64,000 nucleotides of DNA from Lingula anatina. Taxonomy: Eukaryota; Brachiopoda; Lingulata; Lingulida; Lingulidae. Numbering within the stretch: position 1 is the first letter of the stretch; each line of letters begins with the position of its first letter. Both the position numbers and the translations under genes were made by a program. The notes under the pieces were generated by a model that ran no database searches, was not told the origin of the DNA, and worked only from the letters and a program-made list of their open reading frames with translations. The stretch is from positions 115,718 through 179,717 of the forward strand of contig NW_019775760.1 in the NCBI RefSeq assembly GCF_001039355.2. Direction: 5' to 3'. Positions 13,001-24,829 of this stretch are shown here, piece by piece.

Positions 13001-13534
13001 GATAACCATCCACATAATTTTACAATGCTTTAGTCCCAAGTCAATTTTCTAAATTTAAACTGGACTTTAACCTGGAAACAGCTAAAGAATGCACAACAGA
13101 AACGTGCCAACCAATTTTTGAACTGAGCTTTTTAAGTAGAAGAAATTTTTTAACAGTATGCAGGTAAAAACTACACAATCACAATAAAATGATGAATCAA
13201 TGAGAAAAATAAATTATTTTACTGCATATGATTTAGACTGATATTTTATATATATTTAAACTGTGTTTAGTAACTTATTGCCAATCCAAAGCTGAAAATG
13301 ACTGAAAAAGAACTCTTCATTCAAATAGTTTCCTACCTCATTATGATCACACCAATTCTTTGCCAAAAATCCTCCAGCTCTTCCAGAGGCCGCACATGCT
13401 ACTGATCTCCTCTCAATGATGGTGGCTGCTACTCCCTTCTCAGCCAGATAGTAGGCAATGGAAACTCCAATAATGCCTCCCCCACAGATCACCACTCGCA
13501 CATCTGACGTGCTCTTCTTGCCTCCTTCTGCCAT
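10041..13534 (-). CDS. FAD-dependent oxidoreductase, DAO superfamily (Tda3-like)
   Basis: Three coding exons on the minus strand: 13534-13337, 11470-11261 and 10769-10041, all phase 0, giving 378 aa. The N-terminus has a dinucleotide-binding fold, VVICGGGIIGVSIAYYLAEK (about residues 14-33), followed by the acidic ribose-binding Glu in ATIIERRS and by ASGRAGGFLAKNWCD. The C-terminal FAD contact region is GAYIATGHSCWGILNAPVTG. This arrangement matches the DAO fold (glycine/D-amino-acid oxidase superfamily), closest in layout to the small eukaryotic proteins related to yeast Tda3. The substrate is unknown; an amine or amino acid oxidation is the family expectation. The ATG lies two bases after an acceptor-like ttctttctag, so the 5' UTR probably has its own upstream exon. 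Head to head with NSRP1. Confidence 0.85.
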
Positions 13535-14399
13535 TACTAGAAAGAATAAAATAAATAATAACAATAATAATAATAATAACCATTATGTCATAGGTTATTT
13601 GTGCTACAGGATGACTCTCCATGTTTAGCCTCTTTGCATAAGACAGATCCAAGACTGTCCTACCTGTTGTACACATGTAATGCTTCATTGCAGCACTGCA
13701 TGGTATTATTGAGAAAATACTAAGTTTGTAGTCATAGGGGAATGGCAATGAAAAAAACCTTGAAAGAAAAATCACAGTGATGGAGAGATCCAGATGTTTT
13801 TGAAATACTATGCAAAAAATACTTTTGAACAGCAGGTTTATAAACTCTAGTACAACCCAGAGGAAAAGGAGAGTTTGGCAGAATATTACAGCCAAAGTTA
13901 ATTCTGGAGAAGTTGAAACACAATTAATGGAAATATTTGTACTCCAAGGCAAAGAAGAACACTTCTAATATAAAGCAACCTAAGACAGGAGGAGGCACAC
14001 AACTAGTGGAGGGGCTTTATACAGACATTGTTTTGGATATCCTGGGACAATATTCCCCTTCATTCACGGGCATCGTCAGGGGAGGAGAGAGAGAAGTGCA
14101 TAACTATGTCTGATACACATCAATAACTGGTTACAGATAATGCACGTTTTATTTATGTACAGGCAGATGGCAGCTGTAATTTATCTTATTTTCATTCAGA
14201 ACTGTTATTTGTGTATAATCCTAATCTGTGAAAACAAATTGTTGGTTTTAAAAAGCTTATAAATGGATTAAAATACAATATGCTACATAAAATCCTAAAA
14301 TATGTTACAATAACTATCATAATCTCTCCTTTCATACATCAAATTGTCATTAGAAAGTGTAGAAAGTGTAGCTGCATTACTAGTGTTGGACACATCAGC
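13535..14399. other. Intergenic between the divergent oxidoreductase and NSRP1; no gene seen
   Basis: Should contain the oxidoreductase 5' UTR exon and promoter, but no clear TATA box, GC box or exon is readable. An AAT-type simple repeat lies at 13554-13580. Confidence 0.4.
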
Positions 14400-14770
14400 A
14401 CCACATCAACAGGATGACCTATGAACTTGTCAACAGGCGTCGGCATTGCTAATACCATAGCCCTCAACACTGTTAACTTTGCAGTCCTCAACATCATCAA
14501 CATTACAGTACTCAATATCATTGAAGGTAAAACCCCTGAAATCTTCAACAGCACAGTCCTCGTTATCCTTATTAGCACAGTCCTTAACATCATCAACAAT
14601 ACAACTCTGGATATTGTAAATAGCACAGCCCAAGGTTTAACATTGTCAAGAGCACAGCCCTCAACATCCTCAACAGCACAGCCCTCAACATCATTAAAAG
14701 TGCAACCCTGGACCTTGTCAACAGCACAGTTGCCCACTATATCTTCAGAAACCACCAGAAGCGTCTCGAA
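14400..14770. repeat. Degenerate minisatellite, CTCAACATCATCAACAGCACAG-type unit
   Basis: Imperfect tandem repeat of roughly 24-30 bases built on CCTCAACATCATCAACA and AGCACAGCCCTC. Because few units contain stops, several frames on both strands stay open (14339-14789), which makes it look coding. It has no initiator context, no splice sites and no family match, so I annotate it as a repeat. Confidence 0.7.
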
Positions 14771-15491
14771 ATGTAGTGAAAACAACTAAATTAACTCGAA
14801 CACTCCCTACTTGTACAGAGAGAGAGAGAACTTTTGAGGGGGGGGGGGGGGATTGAAAAGATTAAATTAAAAAAGCACAAGTAAAGTAGAGAAATTGTGA
14901 AAGTCAATTCAGAATCAAACTGCTTAAAGCCAGGACATCTAATATGTGATGCATATAAATGTCTACGTACAGTTTGAATTAGGTAAAAAAAAGTTCATTA
15001 TCTACTTGTTAAATATAAATAAATTAAACCAAAATCTACAAGTTTGAACTTAAACATTCCAACACATGACATGCAACTACATGTACAATATATTTTGGTT
15101 TTACGCTAAGATTTGTTAACATTATCTTACAATTTCCCAAACTGTTATTTTAACAAAATACATGAAATAAAACAAACACATGTGAGCAATATGTTATGGA
15201 ATTACTGTTGCATGTACAGGTATATTTCATTAAAAGTCATACAGATAGCTTTAATTTAAATGTTGAGGCCATGCTTGAGAACATAACATGATGTGTGTAC
15301 AAAAAGTAAAAAGAGAAATTAATTCTGCTCTATGACTTACTTCAAAGACATCTTACACTACATGTTAACTGTAGTTTACAATGAAAGGCCATGCATGATG
15401 CCTTGATGGCCTTTCAATTCATGCACAGAACCCCAAAACTAGGGTAAACAAACAAACTAGGGCTTAGCTGACCTCAGGAGGACACAATACG

Positions 15492-15517
15492 TATATATAT
15501 ATATATATATATATATG
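15492..15517. repeat. (TA)n microsatellite
   Basis: Thirteen TA units in copy A. The corresponding site in copy B (19430-19438) has only four or five. Confidence 0.9.
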
Positions 15518-16168
15518 TACAACACTCACCGTTATCAGAACTTATTTGTGCTGTGCTAAAGTCACCTCAACATGTGTCAGTATATTAGCAAAAATATTTT
15601 ATAACTTTGTCACGTAACACTTCACTTGCATTTGCTAATGCTTGTCAATGTTATTTGCCATTTAACGTTGAGAAAACAGTATTTGCCACACCGCACAAAA
15701 CGAAGCAATCCCTTGGTCAATATCCTTAGATTATAATGTTAAGCCTGAATTCATCGAACCTTTCGCTGAAAAGCTTAAAGTATTAGACATACATGTACAT
15801 GTATTTATTTTTGTTGCGTAACACTTCACATGCATCTGCGAATCGTTATCATTCAACGTTCGTCATTTAACGTTTACGTTGAGAAAACAACATTTGCCAT
15901 ACCGTATAAAATGAAGCAATCCCTTTGCCAATATCCTTGAATTTTAATGTTAAGTCAGAATTCATCCACTGTTTTCTTGAAATTTGATCCTATGCCCGTA
16001 GATGTATCTGTACCGCGTTCTGGAAAAATGAGTAAAAGAAAGCGGCCGTCCTGTCTTGACAAGTCTCGCTTTCGTTACTAAACACCACCTGTCGATCATC
16101 CGCCAAACTATTATGCGTGCAACACAAAATCGTATGTACAACGAAAAACGAGTTATAGTACTTACACC

Positions 16169-16872
16169 ATGGAGGCCCCCAAAAAGCAGTAAGTTTCACC
16201 TCTCTGCGTGTGAATGTTCTTCTTTAAAACGACACCGTTGTGTGATTCTCTTCACATGTGAATTTATGTAGTTTTAATAGTAAGCTGGTGAAAGTACACG
16301 GTAGAACATGTAACTAATAGACTTGTACTACTGTTGTAGGTTGTAGTACCATCTTGCCTCAGTTATAGCCTTAAATCATACTTGATACTTATAACTTACC
16401 TACTGCGTAAAGTACCTGATATGTGTGGCCGAAAACTGAGATAAGGTATAATAATGCTCAACTGCCATGGAGGTGGTTAACAGTTTCATACATGTATAAG
16501 ATGAAATTGTTCAGACTTCAGCTTTAAAAAAATTGAGGCAGATATTTGCATCACGAAAATCCGAGCTCATTGCCCCCACTTTTATTATTATCGTTATTTT
16601 ATACTTTAGATCAATCTGTAAATTACAGAGGTAGGATCTAGGTACAATAATGTGAGGAGGTGTCTGTAAAACTAAAAAATAACTTTAACATTTTAACTTG
16701 AAAATAAGAACTAGAACCATTTCTTGACATCATTGGTGAAATGAGTATTATCTAATAGTTCACTGATAATCTGCCTTTCAGCTATGGGTTGCTTTTGCCA
16801 AAGAAGACACACAAAGTGACCACCTCCTTCCAACCAAAGCCATCAATATTTGGAGATGACAGTGATGAAGAG
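16169..16872 (+). pseudogene. NSRP1: NSRP1 exons 1-2, copy A (duplicate or alternative haplotype)
   Basis: Exon 1 (16169-16188, ATG GAG GCC CCC AAA AAG CA) and exon 2 (16782-16872), with the same splice sites and the same 37 codons as the exons at 20070-20089 and 20689-20779. No exon 3 follows before the N at 17377. If the duplication is real, this would be an extra promoter and first exon. If it is a haplotype artefact, it is an allele of the functional exons. Both exons are intact, so 'pseudogene' here means a detached partial copy. Confidence 0.7.
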
Positions 16873-16910
16873 GTAACATTGAATTGGAACAAATAAACTG
16901 GTTATTTTTA

Positions 16911-17376
16911 TGTACAGACACAGATGTGTCTGTACATATAGCCGTCACCTGCGTCTGTCGTCGTCGCCGTCGTGCACTTTCACCGATAACACAATAAGTG
17001 AAAAACCATTTTACCTTTTGGCTTGAAACTTACAGAACTGATGAATATTCATAATAAGCAGGTCAAGTTCGAAATTCAGCATGATCAGGCCATTTTTAGG
17101 GAAGTTATGCTGTTTTTATGTACAGACACAGATGTGTCTGTACATATAGCCGTCACCTGCGTCTGTCGTCGCCGTTGCCGTTGGCGTGCACTTTTACCGA
17201 TAACACGATAAGTGGAAAACGGTTTTACTTTTTGGCTTGAAACTTACAGAACTGATGAATATTCATAATACGCAGGTCAAGTTCGAAAATCAGCATGATT
17301 GGGTCATTTTTAGGGAATTTATGCTGTTTTTTCACTTTTTATGTACAGACACAGATGTGTCTGTACATATTGCCAT
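16911..17376. mobile_element. Tandem units of a palindrome-bearing repeat, cut by an N
   Basis: Units start at 16911, 17119 and 17342 (periods about 208 and 223). The third is cut off before the N at 17377. Each begins with a near-perfect palindrome, arm TATGTACAGACACA, spacer GA, then its reverse complement. A CGTCTGTCGTCG-rich stretch follows, then a conserved body containing GCTTGAAACTTACAGAACTG and ATGAATATTCATAAT. The same unit occurs at 62032-62267. No coding capacity. A tandem core plus palindromic end resembles bivalve non-autonomous Helentron/pearl-like elements, but the class is an inference. Confidence 0.75.
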
Positions 17377-17377
17377 N
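17377..17377. other. Single N (assembly join)
   Basis: One undetermined base shortly after a copy of the palindrome, between the two copies of the NSRP1 5' region. Confidence 0.9.
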
Positions 17378-18874
17378 ATTTAATTGTATGGAATAATGGC
17401 TGTTTTACCTAGATATTATTTATGATATTTTATGTAGTATTATTTATGATATTTTATGTAAAGTCTACTGAACATTTTAAATGGATTTTAGACTTAAAAT
17501 AAATTTATTATTATTATTATTATTATGGAAAAATCATATTTTTAGGTTATGTAAGGTAAAATGTTTACTTGAAAATACATGTTACAGTTGTACAAAGCAT
17601 TCTGTATATATACATGTAAATTATGTAACCATTTTGACATATAAATAAATAGATAAACGTACATTATAATAAAACAAGTTTTGGGACATATGCATGATAT
17701 GGTCATTTATTATAGGTTGTAAATATCATTGAAATGACAAGACACAACAAGTAGGTATCTGGAAGGAGACATGAAAACTGGTCTATTGCTGGGATGTCAA
17801 ATATTTAAAAAAATGTCTGCATAAAACAATTTCATTTACATCAAAAAAATATTCTATAGTATAACAACATTATAGTAAATTTAAACTGAAAGATAACAGG
17901 TAAACTAATGTAAATATTTCTAAATTTGGGTGTTTGATAGTACATTGTTCTGGATCAGTGACCATGCAATAGCCCATATCACATATTTTTTTATAATGTT
18001 TAATTACTTTTGTCTCCAAAATATACAAATTGATTTAACACTTTCACTTTTAAGTTCAAAGCCTCCTCTTTAATATAAGATAAAGCAAAAACACCTGTCA
18101 ATTTGGAGACATTGAGAAAAATTAGATTAAAAGGGTGGGGTGTCTATCATTTTGAAAAAATGACAAGGATTTTTCAAAGTAAAAATTAAGTGCATTTTAA
18201 ATATGCCAGACCATTTTCAGTGTGATAGTTGGATTCCTGAAATGTTAAAATATAATGTCATGAAAGCTACAAAGCAATGGGATATGCAGAACTATTGTTA
18301 TAGTGTTTTTCTTAAGTAGGTCACTATGACCTAGATTCATGTGAGGCACAGCAAGCCCTCAACTGGGTCCAACTTTGGAGTGTCATAACTCTGAAACCAG
18401 TTGAGATCTGAATCTAAAATTTTAGGTTTTTTCTAGTCCCTATAATATCTACAACATATGTGAAAATCAGCAACTTTCTTGACGGAGGGTACCCTTGCTG
18501 GATGAGTTGATATGGAATGACCCTGGTGGTATCTTGTGATCATGGTCTGTGCCCTGAATAACCCGCAGCATAATTAACTAGCAGAGCGAGCGAGTTACTT
18601 CCAAAGCTGTAATTAATTCTTGGCTGCGCTTGGAGGAGATTCTGGCACCTTGACGCATGCGCAGTAGTATCTCTAAACTGTGGAGTTCATCAGTTTGCAC
18701 TCATATCTGTCGTGTGTATGGACCTCACCTTCTTTGTCTTGTTGTTGCACAAAGTCGACAAACACATTTTTCAAAGCAACCACAACCGCCATTTATTTCT
18801 CTCTAACTTATTACTGCGCATGCGTCAAGGATTTTTGGATTTTCAGAATTTAGATTTTTCATGTGAACGGTGCC
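17378..18874. other. Left flank of NSRP1 copy B; no gene seen
   Basis: No supportable gene. It does not resemble the sequence left of copy A. It holds a (TTA)n run near 17503-17526 and an inverted-repeat element at 18648-18830. The open frame at 18712-18909 runs through that element and has no gene features. Confidence 0.5.
18648..18830. mobile_element. Inverted-repeat element with 19-bp perfect arms
   Basis: CCTTGACGCATGCGCAGTA at 18648-18666 is repeated as its exact reverse complement at 18812-18830, with about 145 bp between. No coding content. It is found only beside copy B of the NSRP1 5' region. MITE-like, but no target-site duplication was assigned. Confidence 0.6.
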
Positions 18875-20816
18875 TAAATGTCTACATACACTTTGAATTA
18901 GGTAAATAAAAAATAGTTCATTATTTATTTGTTAAATATAAATAAATTAAACCAAAATCTACAAGTTTGAACTTCAACATTCCAACACATGACATGCAAC
19001 TATAATATATTTGGGTTTTATGCTAAGATTTGTTAACATTATTTTACAATTTCCCAAACTGTTTTTTTTCACAAAATTACATGAAATTAAACAAACCCAT
19101 GTGAGCAATATGTTCTATGGAATTACTGTTGCATGTACTGAGTACAGGTATATTTTATTAAAAGTCATACAGATAGCATTAATTTTACTGTTGAGACCAC
19201 GCTTGAGAACATAACATGATGTGTGTACAAAAAAGTAAAAAGAGAAATTAATTCTGCTCTATGACTTACTTCAAAGACATCTTACACTACATGTTAACTG
19301 TAGTTTACAATGAAAGGCCATGCACGATGCCTTGATGGCCTTTCAATTCATGCACAGAAGTTAGAACCCCAAAACTAGGGTAAACAAACAAACTAGGGCT
19401 TAGCTGACCTCAGGAGGACACAATACGTATATATATATGTACAACACTCACCGTTATCAGAACTTATTTGTGCTGTGGTAAAGTCATCTCAACATGTGTC
19501 AGCATATTAGCAAAAATATTTTATAATTTTGTCACGTAACACTTCACATGCATTTGCTTATGCTTGTCAATGTTATTTGTCATTTAACGTTGAGAAAACA
19601 ATATTTGCCACACCGCACAAAACGAAGCAATCCCTTTCTCAATATCCTTAGATTATAATGTTAAGCCTGAAAAGCTAAAAGTATTAGACATACATGTACA
19701 TGTATTTATTTTTGTTACGTAACACTTCACATGCATCTGCGAATCGTTATCATTCAACGTTCGTCATTTAACGTTTACGTTGAGAAAACAACATTTGCCA
19801 TACCGCATAAAATGAAGCAATCCCTTTGCCAATATCCTTGAATTTTAATGTTAAGTCAGAATTCATCCACTGTTTTCTTGAAATTTGATCCTATGCCCGT
19901 AGATGTATCTGTACCGCGTTCTGGAAAAATGAGTAAAAGAAAGCGGCCGTCCTGTCTTGACAAGTCTCGCTTTCGTTACTAAACACCACCTGTCGATCAT
20001 CCGCCAAACTATTATGCGTGCAACACAAAATCGTCTGTACAACGAAAAACGAGTTACAGTACTTACACCATGGAGGCCCCCAAAAAGCAGTAAGTTTCAC
20101 CTCTCTGCGTGTGAATGTTCTTCTTTAAAACGACACCGTTGTGTGATTCTCTTCACGTGTGAATTTATTGTAGTTTTAATAGTAAGCTGGTGAAAGTACA
20201 CGGTAGAACATGTAACTAATAGGCTTGTACTACTGTTGAAGGTTGTAGTACCATCTTGCCTCAGTTATAGCCTTAAATCATACTTATACTTATACTTATA
20301 ACGTACCTACTGCGTAAAGTACCTGATATGTGTGGCCGAAAAATGAGATAAGGTATAATAATGCTCAACTGCCATGGAGGTGGCTAACAGTTTCATACAT
20401 GTATAAGATGAAATTGTTCAGACTTCAGCTTTAAAAAATTTGAGGCAGATATTTGCATCACGAAAATCCGAGCTCATTGCCCCCACTTTTATTATTATCG
20501 TTATTTTATATTTTAGATCAATCTGTAAATTACAGAGGTAGGATCTAGGTACAATAATGTGAGGAGATGTCTGTAAAACTAAAAATTAACTTTAACATTT
20601 TAACTTGAAAATAAGAACTAGAACCATTTCTTGACGTCATTGGTGAAATGAGTATTATCTACTAGTTCACTGATAATCTGCCTTTCAGCTATGGGTTGCT
20701 TTTGCCAAAGAAGACACACAAAGTGACCACCTCCTTCCAACCAAAGCCATCAATATTTGGAGATGACAGTGATGAAGAGGTAACATTAAATTGGAACAAA
20801 TAAACTGGTTATTTTT
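18875..20816. repeat. Duplicated segment, copy B (NSRP1 5' region)
   Basis: The partner of 14957-16909. This copy is continuous with the rest of NSRP1 (exon 3 at 21126), so it is the functional context. Confidence 0.85.
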
Positions 20817-23800
20817 TACTTTGAAGTTATATACAGGTACAGGTTGAATTATAAAATTATATATTTTGTTATGTGCTTATATGATATAACTTAATCAATA
20901 TCTGAAGATAATTGACCAAAAAAAAAAAAAAGATGTGAAAAACCAAGTGAATTTAGTCAGTTGCTCTACATGATGATGTATGAAATATTATTAATTTGAT
21001 GAGGATTTGGTGATTTTAAATGTATTAATTGGTTTTACTGTATAGATTGCAATCTGGCACATCATGAGTTTTTACTTTAATAAAAAAAATGTATCATATC
21101 CCTGTCTCTGTTTTTATGCTAATAGACCCCACAAGCAACACTGGAGAAGACTCTTAAGAAAGAGGCACACAAATCCAAAGTTAAAAGACAGGTAAGAATA
21201 AACATGGAAAATATTTGTATTTCTTACTGTTTCTGAGATGTATTGCTTTATTTTAGAAATTCCTAAATTATACTGCTTAAACTAATGACTTGGAGCTTAT
21301 GTTGTGATTTGACACAGAATGTGTTTCAAATTTTGTACTGAGGACATTTCAATACAGCTTCTTGTTTTTCTTTTCTTTTTTTAAGTCGAATACATATGAA
21401 AAGTTTTTACACTGTTGAATTTTCAGCATCAGAGGTATCAATAAATGAATAGAAAATACCGTTTTTTTTTTTTTTCAGACTCAGCTTGAAATAGACCAGG
21501 CTTTGGCAGATGACCCCACAGTGTATGAATATGATGCAATCTATGAAGACATGCAGAAGGAGAAAGCAGCAAAAATTCCTGCTGTTCAGAAAGAAACTGA
21601 TAAAAAGGTCAATACCCATTGTGTGAATAACCTGTGCATATTTAGTTTGTATGTGATAGGAACTTTTTTTCTTAATGAAATGAATAAGCGGTGAAAGTAT
21701 TTGTCTGTAAATGCACCTATTCAAGTTAACTTAGAGAAATTTAACAGTTATCTCTTTTAAAATATGATTTATCATTGTCATTGTTTGTAACAGATATCAT
21801 CTTTAAGAGAAGATGTTTAACTTCTACTCTTGTTTTTAGAACTGGTCTAATGACTAGGGGCTACATTTTCTTTTACTCCACAGGAAGAACTGATTTTTAA
21901 TGTCTTTTAGTACAAACAGAGCATGTGTTTTAACACAACCATCATATTTTTTTACAGCCAAAGCATTATTCTATTTACAGTTTTGTCGTATGTTCTTATA
22001 AACAGTCTATGCATTGTTTTATTAACAGCCTAAGTACATCGCCAATCTGCTGAAGCAAGCAGAACTGCGTAAAAGGGAACAAGAGAGAAGAGTTGAGAGA
22101 CAAGTCCAGAAGGAGCGTGAAAAGGAAGGAGAAGAATTTGCAGACAAGGATGCTTTTGTGACATCAGCATATAAAAAGAAAATGTTAGAGTTGCAAGAAG
22201 AAGAGGAAAAACTAAAAAGACAGGAAGAAATGGATGGTATTATTTCTTCTTGTACATTAATTTTAATAGTAGCAGTATGTGCAATAGTACCCTGGTTGGA
22301 TGACGATGTTTATAGAAAAATATTCCAAGTTGTAATACATATTATTCAGTAATTGTGGTTTGTAGCTCTCTGAGCTTTGCATCTTTTACAACATTTATGG
22401 TACAAGAAAAGGAACAAAGACTGTAACAGTATAAATTTATGTTTTATGTAAAGTAGGAAAATATCAGTGGGAAAATTTCCATTGATTGGACCAAGTTTGC
22501 TACATCAGTAATTATTGCCAAACACTTAAAGAGAGTACGCACTACTTCTTGTAATCCCAAGGTTTATTTTCTTTCTTCAATTCTTATTGTGTTGAAAACT
22601 ATTTGCAATATTAACAGAATAGATAGTCACTTTGGCCTAGGATAAATACATGCTTTATCATCTAACAACAAGTACTGATTGTGCAAAACAGTAAAGGAGC
22701 AAAGTATTACTAATTTCTGTCATTGCTGTCTAAATCTTGTGGCATATCCTCACTTTTTCAGCCATGATGGATGTGACCAAGCAGAAAGATCTGAGCGGGT
22801 TCTACAGACACCTGCTGAACCAAACTACAGGAGAGGTCACCAAACCTGAAGAAAAAGTGAAAGCTGAAAGGTATTAGTATTACATAGACAGTGTATGGTT
22901 GCCATTATGGACTTGTTTTGTCTTGTATTTGCTGGATTATGATGCTGATAGTTTATTTTTTGGCAAAAAATGGAACTATTGGTGGATAATTTTTATAGTT
23001 CATATTTGATTTATTTGTTTTTTATTTATTTTTATTTTTCAGTACATCTAAATGTTTTAATTGGGATCATTCACTCCTTGCATGTCATATACCATTGATT
23101 TTTCAGTGAAGAGACTGAAGTTAAAGTGGAGGATCCAAAAGAAGAAAGTGGTGGCTTGAATTCCAAAGTTAAACATCGGCAAGTATATTGATACCCAGCA
23201 ATATTAAAAGTTTTACAAACATGAACAGGTCATTACATTACATATGCAAACCCAGGTAGCCCACTTTCTGAAGCATTCTGCTTTTAACTCTCCTGGTGGT
23301 AAGAAAAGACATTCTCTAAAGCCCATATATTTCTGAACTTGCAATTTATTACATTTGATGACAAAGCATCTCCCTCGTGGAGACATCAGCTCGTCTTCTG
23401 ATAAACACGTCCAAGTGGAACTATCCTCCAGTAATAGATTTTTAAAACTTTATCCATGTAAAATAAGACTGGTTGACTAAGCTACAAAGTATAACACACA
23501 GAATATGTTTCATGTATCTCTCCCCTTTCCCTTGACATCCTTTACCTGCCAGGGCCTGCTTATGATATACAGTTTAAGATTTTATTTCACTTGTAGACAG
23601 TTATTTTGACAGTATAATGTTAATGATTCATGTGTTTCTTTTTGGAATTTAGGGATCAAGGAAAGCAAAGGAGTTATCGTCAGAGAAACCGGAGTTCCAG
23701 CAGAGACAGTACACCTGAGCGAATGGATAAAGAGGAAGATGTTAGGCACTCTCAAAGAGAGCACTCTTCCAAAGAGAGAGTGGACAAGGACTCGGAACAA

Positions 23801-24613
23801 AGAGATCATAGCAGGGACAGTTCACCTGATGAACGCAGGCTGTCTCGTGACAGGAGGGACAGATATGATGATAGACATTCAAGAGATGGAAAGAAAGACA
23901 GAAATAGAGACAGAGATAGAAAAGACAGAGATAAACACAGAGATAGGAGAGATAAGGAGAAAGATAGGGAAAGAGATAGAAAGAATGATAGCAAAAGCGG
24001 AGAAAGGAATAAAAGCAAAGACACTGGCAGAAAAATGGAAACTGAGAAAATGGAAGTAAACAGGAGGCTTTCCCAGGATGAAGTAAAGAAAGATAGAGAA
24101 AGGTATCGTCATAAGAAATTCATTTAAAAATTGCCAGATATGTTCATACTTATGTATTAATACTCAAAGATCCTGATATAGCTGTCAGAAAAGATATCCA
24201 GTCAAAACATTTATTTGTTGGGGATATGTTAAATTAAATTTTAATAAATTTTAAAAATCTTGAGAATTTTTATTTATTTTCAGTCCAGTCCATTTAGCCA
24301 CATTCATTATTTATATGTTATTTATTACTTATCCAGAAGGGAAACCCTGAGAGACACAGCCATGGACAAAGCACCTGAAAACCCAGATGAAGATCTTGAC
24401 AGAGATCAGACAAGTTCAGAAGAAGAAGACGATATTAAAAATAAGAGAAAAGATAAAGATAAGCATAGTGGCAGTAAGAAAGCCCTTGAAAGGGAAGGTG
24501 ATAAACAGGATGAAAAGAAAAATAAATATGCACGTAGAAATGATGAACAGGCTGTAAGTGATGCGAAGGCCAGATACTTAGCTAGAAAACTAGCAAGACA
24601 AAATGCAGAGTAA
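20070..24613 (+). CDS. NSRP1: Nuclear speckle splicing regulatory protein 1
   Basis: Exons 20070-20089, 20689-20779, 21126-21191, 21479-21607, 22029-22236, 22762-22870, 23107-23178, 23653-24102 and 24337-24613. These give 473 aa in a continuous frame. The N-terminus HYGLLLPKK...SIFGDDSDEE, then DPTVYEYDAIYEDMQKEK, KYIANLLKQAELRKREQE, DKDAFVTSAYKKK and DVTKQKDLSGFYRHLLNQ, are the conserved NSRP1/CCDC55 (DUF2040) blocks. They are coiled-coil rich. A long Arg/Asp/Lys/Ser low-complexity region follows (exon 8), and the protein ends with the conserved DAKARYLARKLARQNAE. Family role: an RNA-binding nuclear-speckle protein that modulates alternative splice-site choice. The intron after 23178 has a GC donor (CG|gcaagt); using the nearby gt instead breaks the frame. 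Exons 1-2 also occur at 16169-16872. Confidence 0.93.
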
Positions 24614-24817
24614 AATATGTAGCCAGAGATGCAGTATTTTTATGTGCAGTGTACTGAAGTTTTTTGATAAAGGATAATGCAACAAATATGGAAAGCTATT
24701 CTTGGTGGATGTTTCAATAGACATTTTAAGGAATAAATTCAAAAGAAAAGATTTTGAATTTATTTGAATGATGAAATATATTGTTTGAAATATATTGTTT
24801 CTTAGGAGTCATAGTTG

Positions 24818-24823
24818 AATAAA
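24818..24823 (+). terminator. Poly(A) signal AATAAA, NSRP1
   Basis: Canonical hexamer about 205 nt after the NSRP1 stop. Further AATAAA hexamers follow near 24864 and 24974. Confidence 0.5.
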
Positions 24824-24829
24824 GAATGT

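Larger units (their letters stand above)
14957..16909. repeat. Duplicated segment, copy A (NSRP1 5' region)
   Basis: About 1.95 kb, collinear with 18875-20816, with scattered substitutions and small indels. It includes a (TA)n run of very different length (15492-15517 here, about 8-10 bases at 19430-19438). It contains NSRP1 exons 1-2. The left boundary is aaatgtctac and the right boundary is just after exon 2 in intron 2. Copy A runs on into the palindrome-bearing repeat and an N at 17377. It is probably the other haplotype, not a real duplication. Confidence 0.85.

Noticed and set aside
13440-13952. 170-codon minus-strand frame
   Set aside because: Out of frame with the oxidoreductase exon; low-complexity and hydrophobic. 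The true exon is read in the frame starting at 13534.
14339-14789. Overlapping long frames on both strands (148, 122 and 67 codons)
   Set aside because: All are readings of one degenerate minisatellite.
15990-20193. Matching open frames on both strands over the two NSRP1 exon 1 regions
   Set aside because: They persist in both copies only because the DNA is duplicated. Neither strand shows a family match.
23739-24112. Alternative frames over the Arg/Asp/Lys/Ser exon, both strands
   Set aside because: Shadows of the repetitive NSRP1 exon 8. Only one frame connects to exons 7 and 9.
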